Below, in pieces: positions 1-7,916 of a stretch of DNA of 8,480 bases. The position numbers and the translations under genes were made by a program. Position 1 is the first letter of the stretch. Every line of letters begins with the position of its first letter. The stretch is from Methylobacterium sp. GTDB taxonomy: Bacteria > Pseudomonadota > Alphaproteobacteria > Rhizobiales > Beijerinckiaceae. Below the pieces are notes generated by a model. The model searched no databases and was not told the DNA's origin. It worked only from the letters and a program-made list of their open reading frames with translations. The stretch covers positions 1-8,480 of the forward strand of contig JADCCH010000329.1 in assembly GCA_020252865.1 (NCBI GenBank), given 5' to 3'.

Positions 1-7
1 CCTCCGC

Positions 8-59
8 TAGAGCATGCTGTGAAAAAGTGGAATCCGGTTTTTCACAAAAAAGCATGCGA
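8..59. repeat. Palindromic intergenic repeat element, copy A
   Basis: An imperfect palindrome. GCATGC at 12-17 pairs with GCATGC at 52-57, and TGTGAAAAA at 18-26 pairs with TTTTTCACA at 38-46, around a short apical part containing GTGGAATCCGG. It shares TAGAGCAT and the core GTGGAnnCCGGTT, at the same 19-base offset, with the element at 2791-2840, while the arms differ but still pair. From memory, elements of this form are abundant between genes in Hyphomicrobiales; I cannot confirm the family name here. The TAG at 8-10 could be the stop codon of a gene ending left of the window, as happens with the copy at 2791, but this cannot be shown from seven upstream bases. A GANTC site (GAATC, 30-34), the target of the CcrM methylase, lies in its centre. 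Confidence 0.75.
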
Positions 60-72
60 TAATAATAAGATA
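58..72 (+). promoter_or_regulatory. A+T-rich spacer with a possible -10 element for xthA
   Basis: Between the two palindromes lies an A+T-rich stretch, very unlike the GC-rich surroundings. It contains GATAAT (58-63) and AATAAT (61-66), both close to the sigma-70 -10 consensus. No convincing -35 is seen 16-18 bases upstream, where the right arm of the first palindrome lies. A promoter here is inference from composition and position only. Confidence 0.25.
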
Positions 73-110
73 AGAGCATGATGTGCTTCCGTCTGAACAC
101 ATCATGCTCT
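73..110. repeat. Palindromic repeat element, copy B (long perfect hairpin)
   Basis: A 13-base perfect inverted repeat, 73-85 (AGAGCATGATGTG) with 98-110 (CACATCATGCTCT). The stem can be extended by TTC/GAA (87-89 with 95-97) past a bulged C, leaving a five-base loop. It starts with the same AGAGCAT as the element just upstream but has no GTGG..CCGGTT core, so it is a related but different subtype placed in tandem. It ends 13 bases before the Shine-Dalgarno sequence of xthA. If transcription starts in the A+T-rich stretch between the two elements, this hairpin would sit in the 5' leader of the xthA mRNA. There is no U-tract, so it does not look like an intrinsic terminator. Confidence 0.75.
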
Positions 111-138
111 AAGGAGAGCGTGCAGGAGGGGACGGCTC

Positions 139-954
139 ATGGCGAAAGCGCTCAGCATCACCAGCTGGAACATCAATTCGGTTCGGCTGCGAATCGATCA
201 GGTCCTGCGCTTCCTGGCGGAGGACCGGCCGGATGTGCTTTGCCTGCAGGAAACGAAATGCCCCGACCCGGTCTTTCCCGCCAACGCCTTCGCGAAGGCC
301 GGCTACGTGCATCAAGCCTTCATCGGCATGAAGGGCTATAACGGCGTGGCGATTCTCTCGCGCGAGCCCATCCGCCCGCTGGGCGCGCGTGAGATCTGCG
401 CAAGGCCCGATGCCCGGCATATCGCGGTGGAGATCGGCGAAGGCGCATCCGCCATCCAGGTCCACAATTTCTACGTTCCGGCGGGTGGTGATGTCGCCGA
501 CCCGGAAGCCAATCCGAAATTCGCGCACAAGCTCGCCTTCGTCGAGGAAATGCGGCAATTCTCCGAAAGGCTGCGCAAGGCTGCCCCGCGTTGCGTGCTC
601 GTCGGCGATCTCAACATCGCACCACTCGAGCACGATGTCTGGAGCCACAAGCAGCTTCTGGATGTCGTGAGCCACACGCCGGTCGAGACCGAGGCCATGA
701 TGGCCACGATCGCCGAGGGTGAATGGTGCGACGCCTTCCGGGCGCTCACACCCGAGCCGGAAAAACTCTATTCGTGGTGGAGTTACCGCTCGCCGGATTG
801 GGCGGTCGCGAACAAGGGTCGCCGCCTGGACCATATCTGGCTGGGGCGCGGGCTGAAGGACCAGATCATTTCGGGCGCGTTTCGGAAGGAAACGCGCAGC
901 TGGGAGCGCCCATCCGACCATGTTCCCATCACGCTGACCCTGGCGCGCGACTGA
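139..954 (+). CDS. xthA: Exodeoxyribonuclease III (AP endonuclease)
   Basis: A 271-residue cytoplasmic DNA-repair enzyme of the exonuclease III/AP endonuclease family. It cleaves DNA 5' to abasic sites and removes 3'-blocking groups and nucleotides from duplex DNA, using Mg2+. The four-layer endonuclease/exonuclease/phosphatase fold is covered end to end. Visible motifs are SWNINSVR at 9-16 (N11, N13), LQETK at 36-40 with metal-binding E38, GYNGVAILSR at 66-75, NFYVPAGG with Y112, VGDLNIAP at 155-162 with D157 and N159, GRRLDHIWL at 227-235 with D231, and RPSDHVPI ending in the catalytic D260-H261 pair. All expected catalytic residues are present and the length is normal (E. coli 268). The ATG at 139 follows AGGAGGGG (124-131) by seven bases, which fixes the start. 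It converges on the minus-strand gene ending at 964. Confidence 0.96.
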   Translation: MAKALSITSWNINSVRLRIDQVLRFLAEDRPDVLCLQETKCPDPVFPANAFAKAGYVHQAFIGMKGYNGVAILSREPIRPLGAREICARPDARHIAVEIGEGASAIQVHNFYVPAGGDVADPEANPKFAHKLAFVEEMRQFSERLRKAAPRCVLVGDLNIAPLEHDVWSHKQLLDVVSHTPVETEAMMATIAEGEWCDAFRALTPEPEKLYSWWSYRSPDWAVANKGRRLDHIWLGRGLKDQIISGAFRKETRSWERPSDHVPITLTLARD

Positions 955-963
955 CAGGTTACC

Positions 964-1404
964 TCAGATCGTGAGTTTGGACAGGGCGTTCGAAAATTGC
1001 CGGGCTTCTTCCGCCACGGCATCGCGGAGAGCAATGGCGCTTCGCGGATACGCATCAAGCACACGCTCGATCAGATCGCGGGTGAAGACCAGCAATTGCG
1101 TCGGTTCGCGGGCGAGAGCCGTGGCTGGCCGCTCGATCGGCGCAAACAGCGCGGCCTGGCCGATGAGTGCCCCCGCCCGGAAAATGTGCGGGGAGGGCGC
1201 ACCACTGTCCGAGGCATCCAGGATGATTTCGCCTTCGAGCACGAGAAACCCTCCATCCGAGAGTTCGCCCTTTCGGAACAGGATGTCACCGGCACGCAAA
1301 GGCCGGCGTGAGGCCGAGAAGGCGAGCAGGCGCAAGGCCTCGGACTCGACCTGCCGGAAGAGCGGCAGGGCTTTCAGAAAGAAGATGACGTCATCGAGCC
1401 GCAT
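964..1404 (-). CDS. Stand-alone cyclic nucleotide-binding-domain protein (Crp/Fnr-type sensor domain, no HTH)
   Basis: A 146-residue soluble protein made almost entirely of one cyclic nucleotide-binding fold: helix 1-30, then a beta-roll with LRAGDILFRKGE (36-47) and GFLVLEGEI (52-60), the phosphate-binding-cassette region at 78-96, and a closing helix (111-143). There is no C-terminal helix-turn-helix as in Crp or Fnr, no membrane segment and no attached enzyme domain, so it probably senses or binds a partner rather than DNA. The cassette reads GALIGQAAL then ERPAT. The Glu that binds the ribose 2'-OH in E. coli CRP (E72) is Gln83 here, while the phosphate-binding Arg is kept (R92). Cyclic nucleotide binding is therefore uncertain. 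The ATG lies 12 bases after the stop of the response regulator gene, with GAGGAA overlapping that stop, so the two are almost surely co-transcribed and translationally linked. Its cellular role is unknown to me. Confidence 0.85.
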   Translation of the reverse strand: MRLDDVIFFLKALPLFRQVESEALRLLAFSASRRPLRAGDILFRKGELSDGGFLVLEGEIILDASDSGAPSPHIFRAGALIGQAALFAPIERPATALAREPTQLLVFTRDLIERVLDAYPRSAIALRDAVAEEARQFSNALSKLTI

Positions 1405-1416
1405 CGCGCCTGTTCC

Positions 1417-2103
1417 TCAGGGCACCAGCTTATAGCCGCCGCTCTCCGTGACGAGAAGCCGTGCGCGACCTGGATCGGGCTCGATCTTCTGGCGCAGGCG
1501 GTAGATATGCGTTTCCAGCGTGTGCGTGGTCACATTGGAATTGTAGCCCCACACCTCCTGCAGCAGGACATCCCGCGGAATGACGCGCTGCCCCGCGCGA
1601 TAAAGGAAGCGGATGATCGCCGTTTCTTTCTCGGTGAGGCGGATCTTCGAGCCCTTGTCCGTGACCAGGAGCTTCTGGCCGGGCCGGAAGGTGTAGGGGC
1701 CAACCGGGAAGATCGCGTCGTCGCTCGATTCATGTTGGCGCAAATGCGCGCGGATGCGCGCGAGCAGCACGGCAAAGCGGAAAGGCTTCGTCACGTAGTC
1801 ATTCGCGCCCGCCTCGAGCCCGAGAATGGTATCAGCCTCTCCTTCATGACCCGTAAGCATGAGGATCGGGCTCTTGAAGCCGTTCTTTCGCATGATCTTC
1901 ACGGCTTCGCGGCCATCGATATCCGGCAGGCCGACATCCATGATCACCAGATCGAAATGATCGGCCTTGGTCTGCTGAACGGCGGCTGTTGCACAGTCGA
2001 CATCCTTGACCTGAAACTCGTCGTAGAGGCCCAGCTGTTCAACCAGTGCCGTGCGAAGATCATGATCATCGTCGCAGACCAGAATTTTGCGAACCGAACT
2101 CAT
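1417..2103 (-). CDS. cenR: OmpR-family response regulator, CenR-like
   Basis: A 228-residue two-component DNA-binding response regulator. The receiver domain (about 5-122) has the acidic pocket D11-D13, phospho-acceptor D56 in VIMDVGLPD, T84 in LMLTG, and K106 in YVTKPF. The C-terminal winged helix (about 132-228) has LTEKE at 156-160, the DNA-recognition helix around THTLETHIYRLRQKIE (193-208), and ends in the wing GGYKLVP. All phosphorylation residues are intact. The EQLGLYDEF segment, the AVLLARIRAHLR linker and the C-terminal end resemble what I recall of alphaproteobacterial CenR, an envelope-related and often essential regulator. The symbol rests on that memory and is less certain than the family. 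No histidine kinase gene is adjacent, so its partner lies elsewhere. The SD is weak (AGCAGG). It is first in an operon with the cyclic-nucleotide-binding-fold gene and is divergent from the transpeptidase-fold gene. Confidence 0.93.
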   Translation of the reverse strand: MSSVRKILVCDDDHDLRTALVEQLGLYDEFQVKDVDCATAAVQQTKADHFDLVIMDVGLPDIDGREAVKIMRKNGFKSPILMLTGHEGEADTILGLEAGANDYVTKPFRFAVLLARIRAHLRQHESSDDAIFPVGPYTFRPGQKLLVTDKGSKIRLTEKETAIIRFLYRAGQRVIPRDVLLQEVWGYNSNVTTHTLETHIYRLRQKIEPDPGRARLLVTESGGYKLVP

Positions 2104-2262
2104 GCGTAACCTGCTTTCAACCAGAAACCCGCGCCCTCGGGCCGAGTGCGGCCCGATCCCCGCGCGCAGGATTGCAAGCGTTTGCGCTTTGGGGAAGAGT
2201 TCACGCGGGTTCTCACATGGAATTCAGCGTTTGTGTTCGACTTTTTTGGAGTTTTCAAGACG
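2104..2262. promoter_or_regulatory. Divergent intergenic region between the response regulator and the L,D-transpeptidase gene
   Basis: These 159 bases must hold the promoters of the response regulator operon (leftward) and probably of the transpeptidase-fold gene (rightward). Visible structure includes a small dyad AAGCG-TTTG-CGCTT at 2176-2189, a 7-base direct repeat GCGTTTG at 2178-2184 and 2227-2233, and GTTC repeated with a 10-base period at 2199-2202 and 2209-2212. OmpR-family regulators commonly bind direct repeats spaced about one helical turn, so the GTTC pair is a candidate operator for the neighbouring regulator. No clear -35/-10 pair could be picked out. Confidence 0.35.
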
Positions 2263-2793
2263 ATGCTGCGCCCGCTTTCCCGGATCACCGTCCGCGCCGT
2301 GCCCGGCGGCCCGCGCCATATCGGCCGCATCACCCTCGGGCCGGTGACGTTACGGTGCCGAATCGGTCGCAGCGGCATCACCCATCGCAAAACGGAGGGC
2401 GATGGCGCCTCACCCCACGCGACGCTGCAGGCGGTGCGCGGTTTCTGGCGGCAGGATAAGCGCCAGCCGCCAATGACGCGCGTTCCGCTGCGGCCCATCC
2501 GCCCCGGCGATGGCTGGTGTGAGGTGCCGGGCGACCGCAACTACAACCGCCTCGTGAAGAAGCCCTATGCCGCGAGCCACGAAGACATGATGCGCAAGGA
2601 CGACCTTTATGATGTTGTTCTTGAGCTTGACTGGAACCGTCGCCCGCGCCAGCAGGGCAAGGGCAGCGCCATCTTCCTGCATCTCGCCCGGGAAGAAGGC
2701 GGGCCAACCGCCGGCTGTGTCGGCATATTCCGCAACCGAATCGATTTCGTGATGTCGAGGCTCTCGCCGAAAACGCGAATCGTGCTGGGCTAG
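2263..2793 (+). CDS. L,D-transpeptidase (YkuD) domain protein
   Basis: A short protein (176 residues from this start) that is essentially one YkuD catalytic domain. The signature is at 138-154: FLH with His140, then GGPTAGCVGI with the nucleophile Cys152. TEGDGASPHAT at 44-54 matches the GDGATP-type segment near the N-terminus of the domain. The family forms L,D (3-3) peptidoglycan cross-links or attaches or releases proteins at peptidoglycan through a cysteine acyl-enzyme. The ATG at 2263 follows GGAG (2248-2251) by 11 bases. The reading frame is open back to about 2146, but upstream starts lack a good SD. Neither the short nor the extended form shows a recognisable Sec signal peptide or lipobox, which is odd for a periplasmic enzyme. 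The stop codon TAG is the first three bases of a palindromic repeat. It is divergent from the response regulator and convergent with yggS. Confidence 0.85.
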   Translation: MLRPLSRITVRAVPGGPRHIGRITLGPVTLRCRIGRSGITHRKTEGDGASPHATLQAVRGFWRQDKRQPPMTRVPLRPIRPGDGWCEVPGDRNYNRLVKKPYAASHEDMMRKDDLYDVVLELDWNRRPRQQGKGSAIFLHLAREEGGPTAGCVGIFRNRIDFVMSRLSPKTRIVLG

Positions 2794-2840
2794 AGCATTT
2801 TCCGACCAGGTGGATGCCGGTTGGCCGCAAGAAAATGCGA
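2791..2840. repeat. Palindromic intergenic repeat element, copy C
   Basis: It fills most of the 64-base gap between two convergent genes. GCATTTTC (2795-2802) pairs with GAAAATGC (2831-2838), and CGACC (2803-2807) pairs with GGTTG (2819-2823, one G-T). The apical part holds the same GTGGAnnCCGGTT core (2810-2822) as the element at 8-59. TAGAGCAT and the trailing ATGCGA are also shared. The arm sequence differs from the first copy but complementarity is kept, as expected if the folded form matters. Its first three bases are the stop codon of the preceding gene. It could protect or terminate the converging transcripts, but no U-tract is present. Confidence 0.75.
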
Positions 2841-2857
2841 AAAACAAGAGATAGGCG

Positions 2858-3535
2858 TCAGTGCCGCGCGCCGAAAATCGCACTGCCGACCCGTACATGG
2901 GTCGCGCCGAGCTGGATCGCAGGGTCATAATCCGCGCTCATGCCCATGGAGAGCACGGCGATGCCGTTGCGCCTGGCGATCTCGGCCAGCAGCGCGAAAT
3001 GCGGTGAAGGCGGCTCCCCTGCCGGGGGAATGCACATCAGGCCGGAAAGGGTAAGACCATGAAGGTCGCGGCAGAGGCGGATGAAATCATCGGCCTCGCC
3101 CGGCAGGATGCCCGCCTTCTGCGGCTCCGCGCCGGTATTGACCTGCACATAGAGCTTTGGCGCACGGCCGGTCCGGCCGATCTCCTTCGCGAGTTCGACC
3201 GCGAGCTTCTCGCGATCAAGCGTCTCGATCACGTCGAACAGGGCCAAGGCCTCCTTGACCTTGTTGGTCTGGAGCGGGCCGATCAGGTGCAGCTCGATGC
3301 CGGGAAACTCCGCGCGCAATCCGGGCCATTTCTCCTTGCCCTCCTGCACACGGTTCTCGCCGAAGACGCGCTGGCCCGCGACAAGCGCAGAGCGGATGCG
3401 TGTCGCCGGCATGGTCTTCGAGACGGCCACAAGCGTGACGCTGCCGGCCTTGCGCCCATGGTCCTTTTCCGCGCGCGCGATCTCGCCCTGCACACGCGCC
3501 AGCGCCTCGATCACGTCCTGATGCGCGTCATCCAT
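2858..3535 (-). CDS. yggS: YggS/PLPBP-family pyridoxal 5'-phosphate homeostasis protein
   Basis: A cytoplasmic PLP-binding protein of the YggS/YBL036C/PROSC family, with an alanine-racemase-like TIM barrel and no known catalysis. The family keeps free PLP and amino-acid pools balanced. The 225 residues include LVAVSK at 35-40 with the PLP-binding Lys40, GENRVQE at 59-65, HLIGPLQTNK at 83-92, QVNTG at 131-135, SMGMSADY at 196-203, and the phosphate-binding R215-VGSAIFG at the C-terminus. All are intact. The start is set at the ATG at 3535 because GGAG lies eight bases upstream (3547-3544) and the resulting length is normal. An in-frame ATG at 3607 would add 24 residues that do not look like part of the family. 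It is divergent from leuS and convergent with the transpeptidase-fold gene. In many alphaproteobacteria it lies near leuS. Confidence 0.94.
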   Translation of the reverse strand: MDDAHQDVIEALARVQGEIARAEKDHGRKAGSVTLVAVSKTMPATRIRSALVAGQRVFGENRVQEGKEKWPGLRAEFPGIELHLIGPLQTNKVKEALALFDVIETLDREKLAVELAKEIGRTGRAPKLYVQVNTGAEPQKAGILPGEADDFIRLCRDLHGLTLSGLMCIPPAGEPPSPHFALLAEIARRNGIAVLSMGMSADYDPAIQLGATHVRVGSAIFGARH

Positions 3536-3662
3536 GGCCGTTGCTCCGAAAATTGAAACCCTCGCGCGGGGAATCTCCGTTGACCGCAAAGCGGGAATAT
3601 TGTCCATAGCGCGCGTGTTTCCCGCGCGAAATCGCGCCCTTCCAGAGCCTTAAGCCTGAACC
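3536..3662. promoter_or_regulatory. Divergent yggS/leuS leader region
   Basis: These 127 bases separate the yggS and leuS start codons. A plus-strand TTGACC at 3580-3585 is a good -35-like match, but the sequence 16-18 bases on (around TCCATA, 3603-3608) is a poor -10, so the promoter is only suggested. A GANTC site (GAATC) lies at 3571-3575. An imperfect inverted repeat pairs CGCGCGGGGAA (3563-3573) with TTTCCCGCGCG (3618-3628), and a smaller hairpin joins CGCGCG at 3610-3615 with CGCGCG at 3623-3628. No T-box-like or leader-peptide signature with leucine codons was seen. The leuS start has no strong SD. Confidence 0.3.
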
Positions 3663-6269
<2,607 letters not shown>

Positions 6270-6275
6270 GGACAG

Positions 6276-6887
6276 ATGATCCGGCGCTCCGTTTTTCGAC
6301 TGGCGATTCTCGGCGCGGTGGCAGGCGGGCTATCGGCCTGTCTCCAGCCCATCCATGCACCGCAACTCGGAATTGGCGGCGGTACGATCGCGAAGGAACT
6401 GGCGCAGGTCTCCGTGGCACCGATCGAGGGTTTCCTCGGCTATAACCTGAAATCAGAGCTGGACTACCTGCTGACCAATGGCGCACCGGCGAGTGGCACC
6501 CGTTATCTGCTCACCATAAAAACCCAGCAGACCGGCGCGACGAGCATCATCGACGCGCAGACTGCACGCCCGCAAAGCGTGACCCTTCAGGCCGAGGCCA
6601 CCTATGAGCTGAAGGACACCCAGACCGGGGTCATCCGCGCCTCCGGAAGGACCTTCGGCTCCGCCAATTATGACCGTTCCGGCCAGCGCTTCGCCACCAT
6701 CCGCGCGCAACGGGATGCCGAGGAGCGCCTTGGCAAGGCTCTGGCGGAGCGTCTGCGCCTCATCGTGATCGGGGCGCTGTCGGATAATGCTGCGCCACGG
6801 CGTCCAGGCCCGGCCCCGGCTTTATCGCAACCCATCGATCCGTGGGATGAGGCGCCTACACGCAACCCCGGCGACGAAACCGGCTGA
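6276..6887 (+). CDS. lptE: LPS-assembly lipoprotein LptE
   Basis: An outer-membrane lipoprotein that plugs the LptD barrel and helps insert lipopolysaccharide into the outer leaflet. The 203-residue precursor starts with a lipoprotein signal: RR at 3-4, a hydrophobic stretch (about 6-18), and the lipobox L19-S-A-C22, with Cys22 as the lipidated first mature residue. The body (about 40-168) has the alternating strands and final helix of the LptE/RlpB family, including VTLQAEATYEL and a helix rich in Glu, Arg and Leu. The family diverges in sequence, so position after leuS and before holA is strong supporting evidence. A proline-rich tail (about 170-203) looks disordered. The ATG lies six bases after the leuS stop, and a GAGGA SD overlaps that stop codon, pointing to translational coupling. 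Confidence 0.9.
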   Translation: MIRRSVFRLAILGAVAGGLSACLQPIHAPQLGIGGGTIAKELAQVSVAPIEGFLGYNLKSELDYLLTNGAPASGTRYLLTIKTQQTGATSIIDAQTARPQSVTLQAEATYELKDTQTGVIRASGRTFGSANYDRSGQRFATIRAQRDAEERLGKALAERLRLIVIGALSDNAAPRRPGPAPALSQPIDPWDEAPTRNPGDETG

Positions 6888-6893
6888 CGCACG

Positions 6894-7916
6894 ATGAGCG
6901 CGATCCGCCCCGGCGATGTCGATCGCCTGATCGCCCGCGGCGGAGGCGAATATCGCATCATGCTGGTGCATGGGCCGGATGAGGGCCTTGCGCGTCTGCG
7001 CGTGCGGGCCATGGCCGAGGCTGTGCTTGGCGCGGGTGCCGATCCCCTCAATCGCGTGGAACTTGATGCCGAGACGCTGAATGCCGATCCGGCGCGCCTC
7101 GCGGATGAAACGCAAGCCATCTCCATGTTCGGCGACAAGCGTGTCATCATCGTGCGGCAGGCGGGCAAGCTGGGCAAGGCCATCTGGCAGGCCCTGCTCG
7201 AGGCGCGCAACCCTGCCTCGCCTGTCATTCTTCACGCGGACGAGCTGGCCAAGTCCCATGCGCTTCGTAACGCCTGCGAATCGAATCCAGCTGTTGCCGT
7301 GCTCGCGTGTTATCCGCTCGAGGCACGCGATGTGGAACAGGCGGCTCACACGCGTCTGCGCGCTGCCGGTCTCCATCTCGGGCCCGAGGCGGCTGCGCAT
7401 CTCGTCGATCTGCTCGGGGCGGACCAGTCGCTCTCCCTCCAGGAGGTCGACAAGCTCGCGCTTTACTGCCACGGACAGCAGGAGGTGAAGATCGCGGATA
7501 TCGACGCGGTGCTCGCGGATGCCTCGGCCAGTTCGGCATCCGAGCCCATCGACACAGCCTTCGAGGGCAATCTTCAGGGAATTGAGCCGGCGATGCAGCG
7601 GTGCCTGCGCGACGGCATATCGGCGACTGCCGTGCTGACTCTCGCGCTCAACCATGTCCAGATGCTGCATCGCCTGGTGCGTGCGCGCGCGGAGAACGTG
7701 CTGGATCAGGCCGTGAAGCAGGAGCGGCTGTTCTTTCGCCGCGAGGCACGCGTGCGGCGCCAGACTCAGAACTGGTCGCCAGATGGACTCCGGCGTGCCG
7801 TAGAAACGCTCGGCACAGCCCAGGCGCAGAGCCGGGGAAACGCCGCGCTTGAAGAAACCATCGTGGCTCGCGCGCTCTGGGCCGTGGCCCTAGCCGCGCG
7901 CCGGAGCAGCAACTGA
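6894..7916 (+). CDS. holA: DNA polymerase III delta subunit
   Basis: The delta subunit of the clamp loader opens the beta sliding clamp so that it can be placed on primed DNA. The 340 residues match the family length. The N-terminal AAA+-like domain has the strand IMLVHGPDEG (22-31), where a P-loop would be but without the GKT residues; delta is known not to bind ATP. SMFGDKRVIIV at 77-87 is a conserved delta block near the clamp-binding region. SLQEVDKLALYC (181-192) lies in the middle domain, and the C-terminal collar domain (about 215-335) includes RLFFRREARVRRQ. The start lies six bases after the lptE stop with no clear SD, so translation is probably coupled to lptE. The 3' end overlaps parB on the other strand by 27 bases, both stop codons lying within the other gene. 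Confidence 0.94.
   Translation: MSAIRPGDVDRLIARGGGEYRIMLVHGPDEGLARLRVRAMAEAVLGAGADPLNRVELDAETLNADPARLADETQAISMFGDKRVIIVRQAGKLGKAIWQALLEARNPASPVILHADELAKSHALRNACESNPAVAVLACYPLEARDVEQAAHTRLRAAGLHLGPEAAAHLVDLLGADQSLSLQEVDKLALYCHGQQEVKIADIDAVLADASASSASEPIDTAFEGNLQGIEPAMQRCLRDGISATAVLTLALNHVQMLHRLVRARAENVLDQAVKQERLFFRREARVRRQTQNWSPDGLRRAVETLGTAQAQSRGNAALEETIVARALWAVALAARRSSN

Noticed and set aside
78..341. Open frame of 87 codons starting inside the second palindrome
   Set aside because: It lies mostly in another frame of xthA, has no SD, and its product shows no recognisable motif. It is a GC-rich shadow.
109..921. 270-codon minus-strand open frame opposite xthA
   Set aside because: It is the antisense shadow of xthA, whose catalytic motifs and strong SD identify the real gene.
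1507..2109. 200-codon plus-strand frame opposite the response regulator
   Set aside because: It is antisense to a complete OmpR-family protein with all phosphorylation residues. The frame itself has no SD or known motif.
2146..2262. N-terminal extension of the transpeptidase-fold gene
   Set aside because: The frame is open, but the ATG at 2146 lacks an SD and the added residues do not look like a signal peptide or the family. The GGAG before 2263 favours the shorter start, though the extension cannot be fully excluded.
2795..2838. Intrinsic terminator between the transpeptidase-fold gene and yggS
   Set aside because: A hairpin exists, but no T-tract follows on either strand, and the sequence matches a dispersed repeat, so it was called a repeat instead.
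3536..3607. N-terminal extension of yggS from an ATG at 3607
   Set aside because: The ATG at 3535 has a well-placed GGAG and gives the usual family length. The 24 extra residues would use up most of the divergent promoter region.
6822..7670. 282-codon minus-strand frame opposite holA
   Set aside because: holA fits its family along its whole length. This frame has no motif and no SD.
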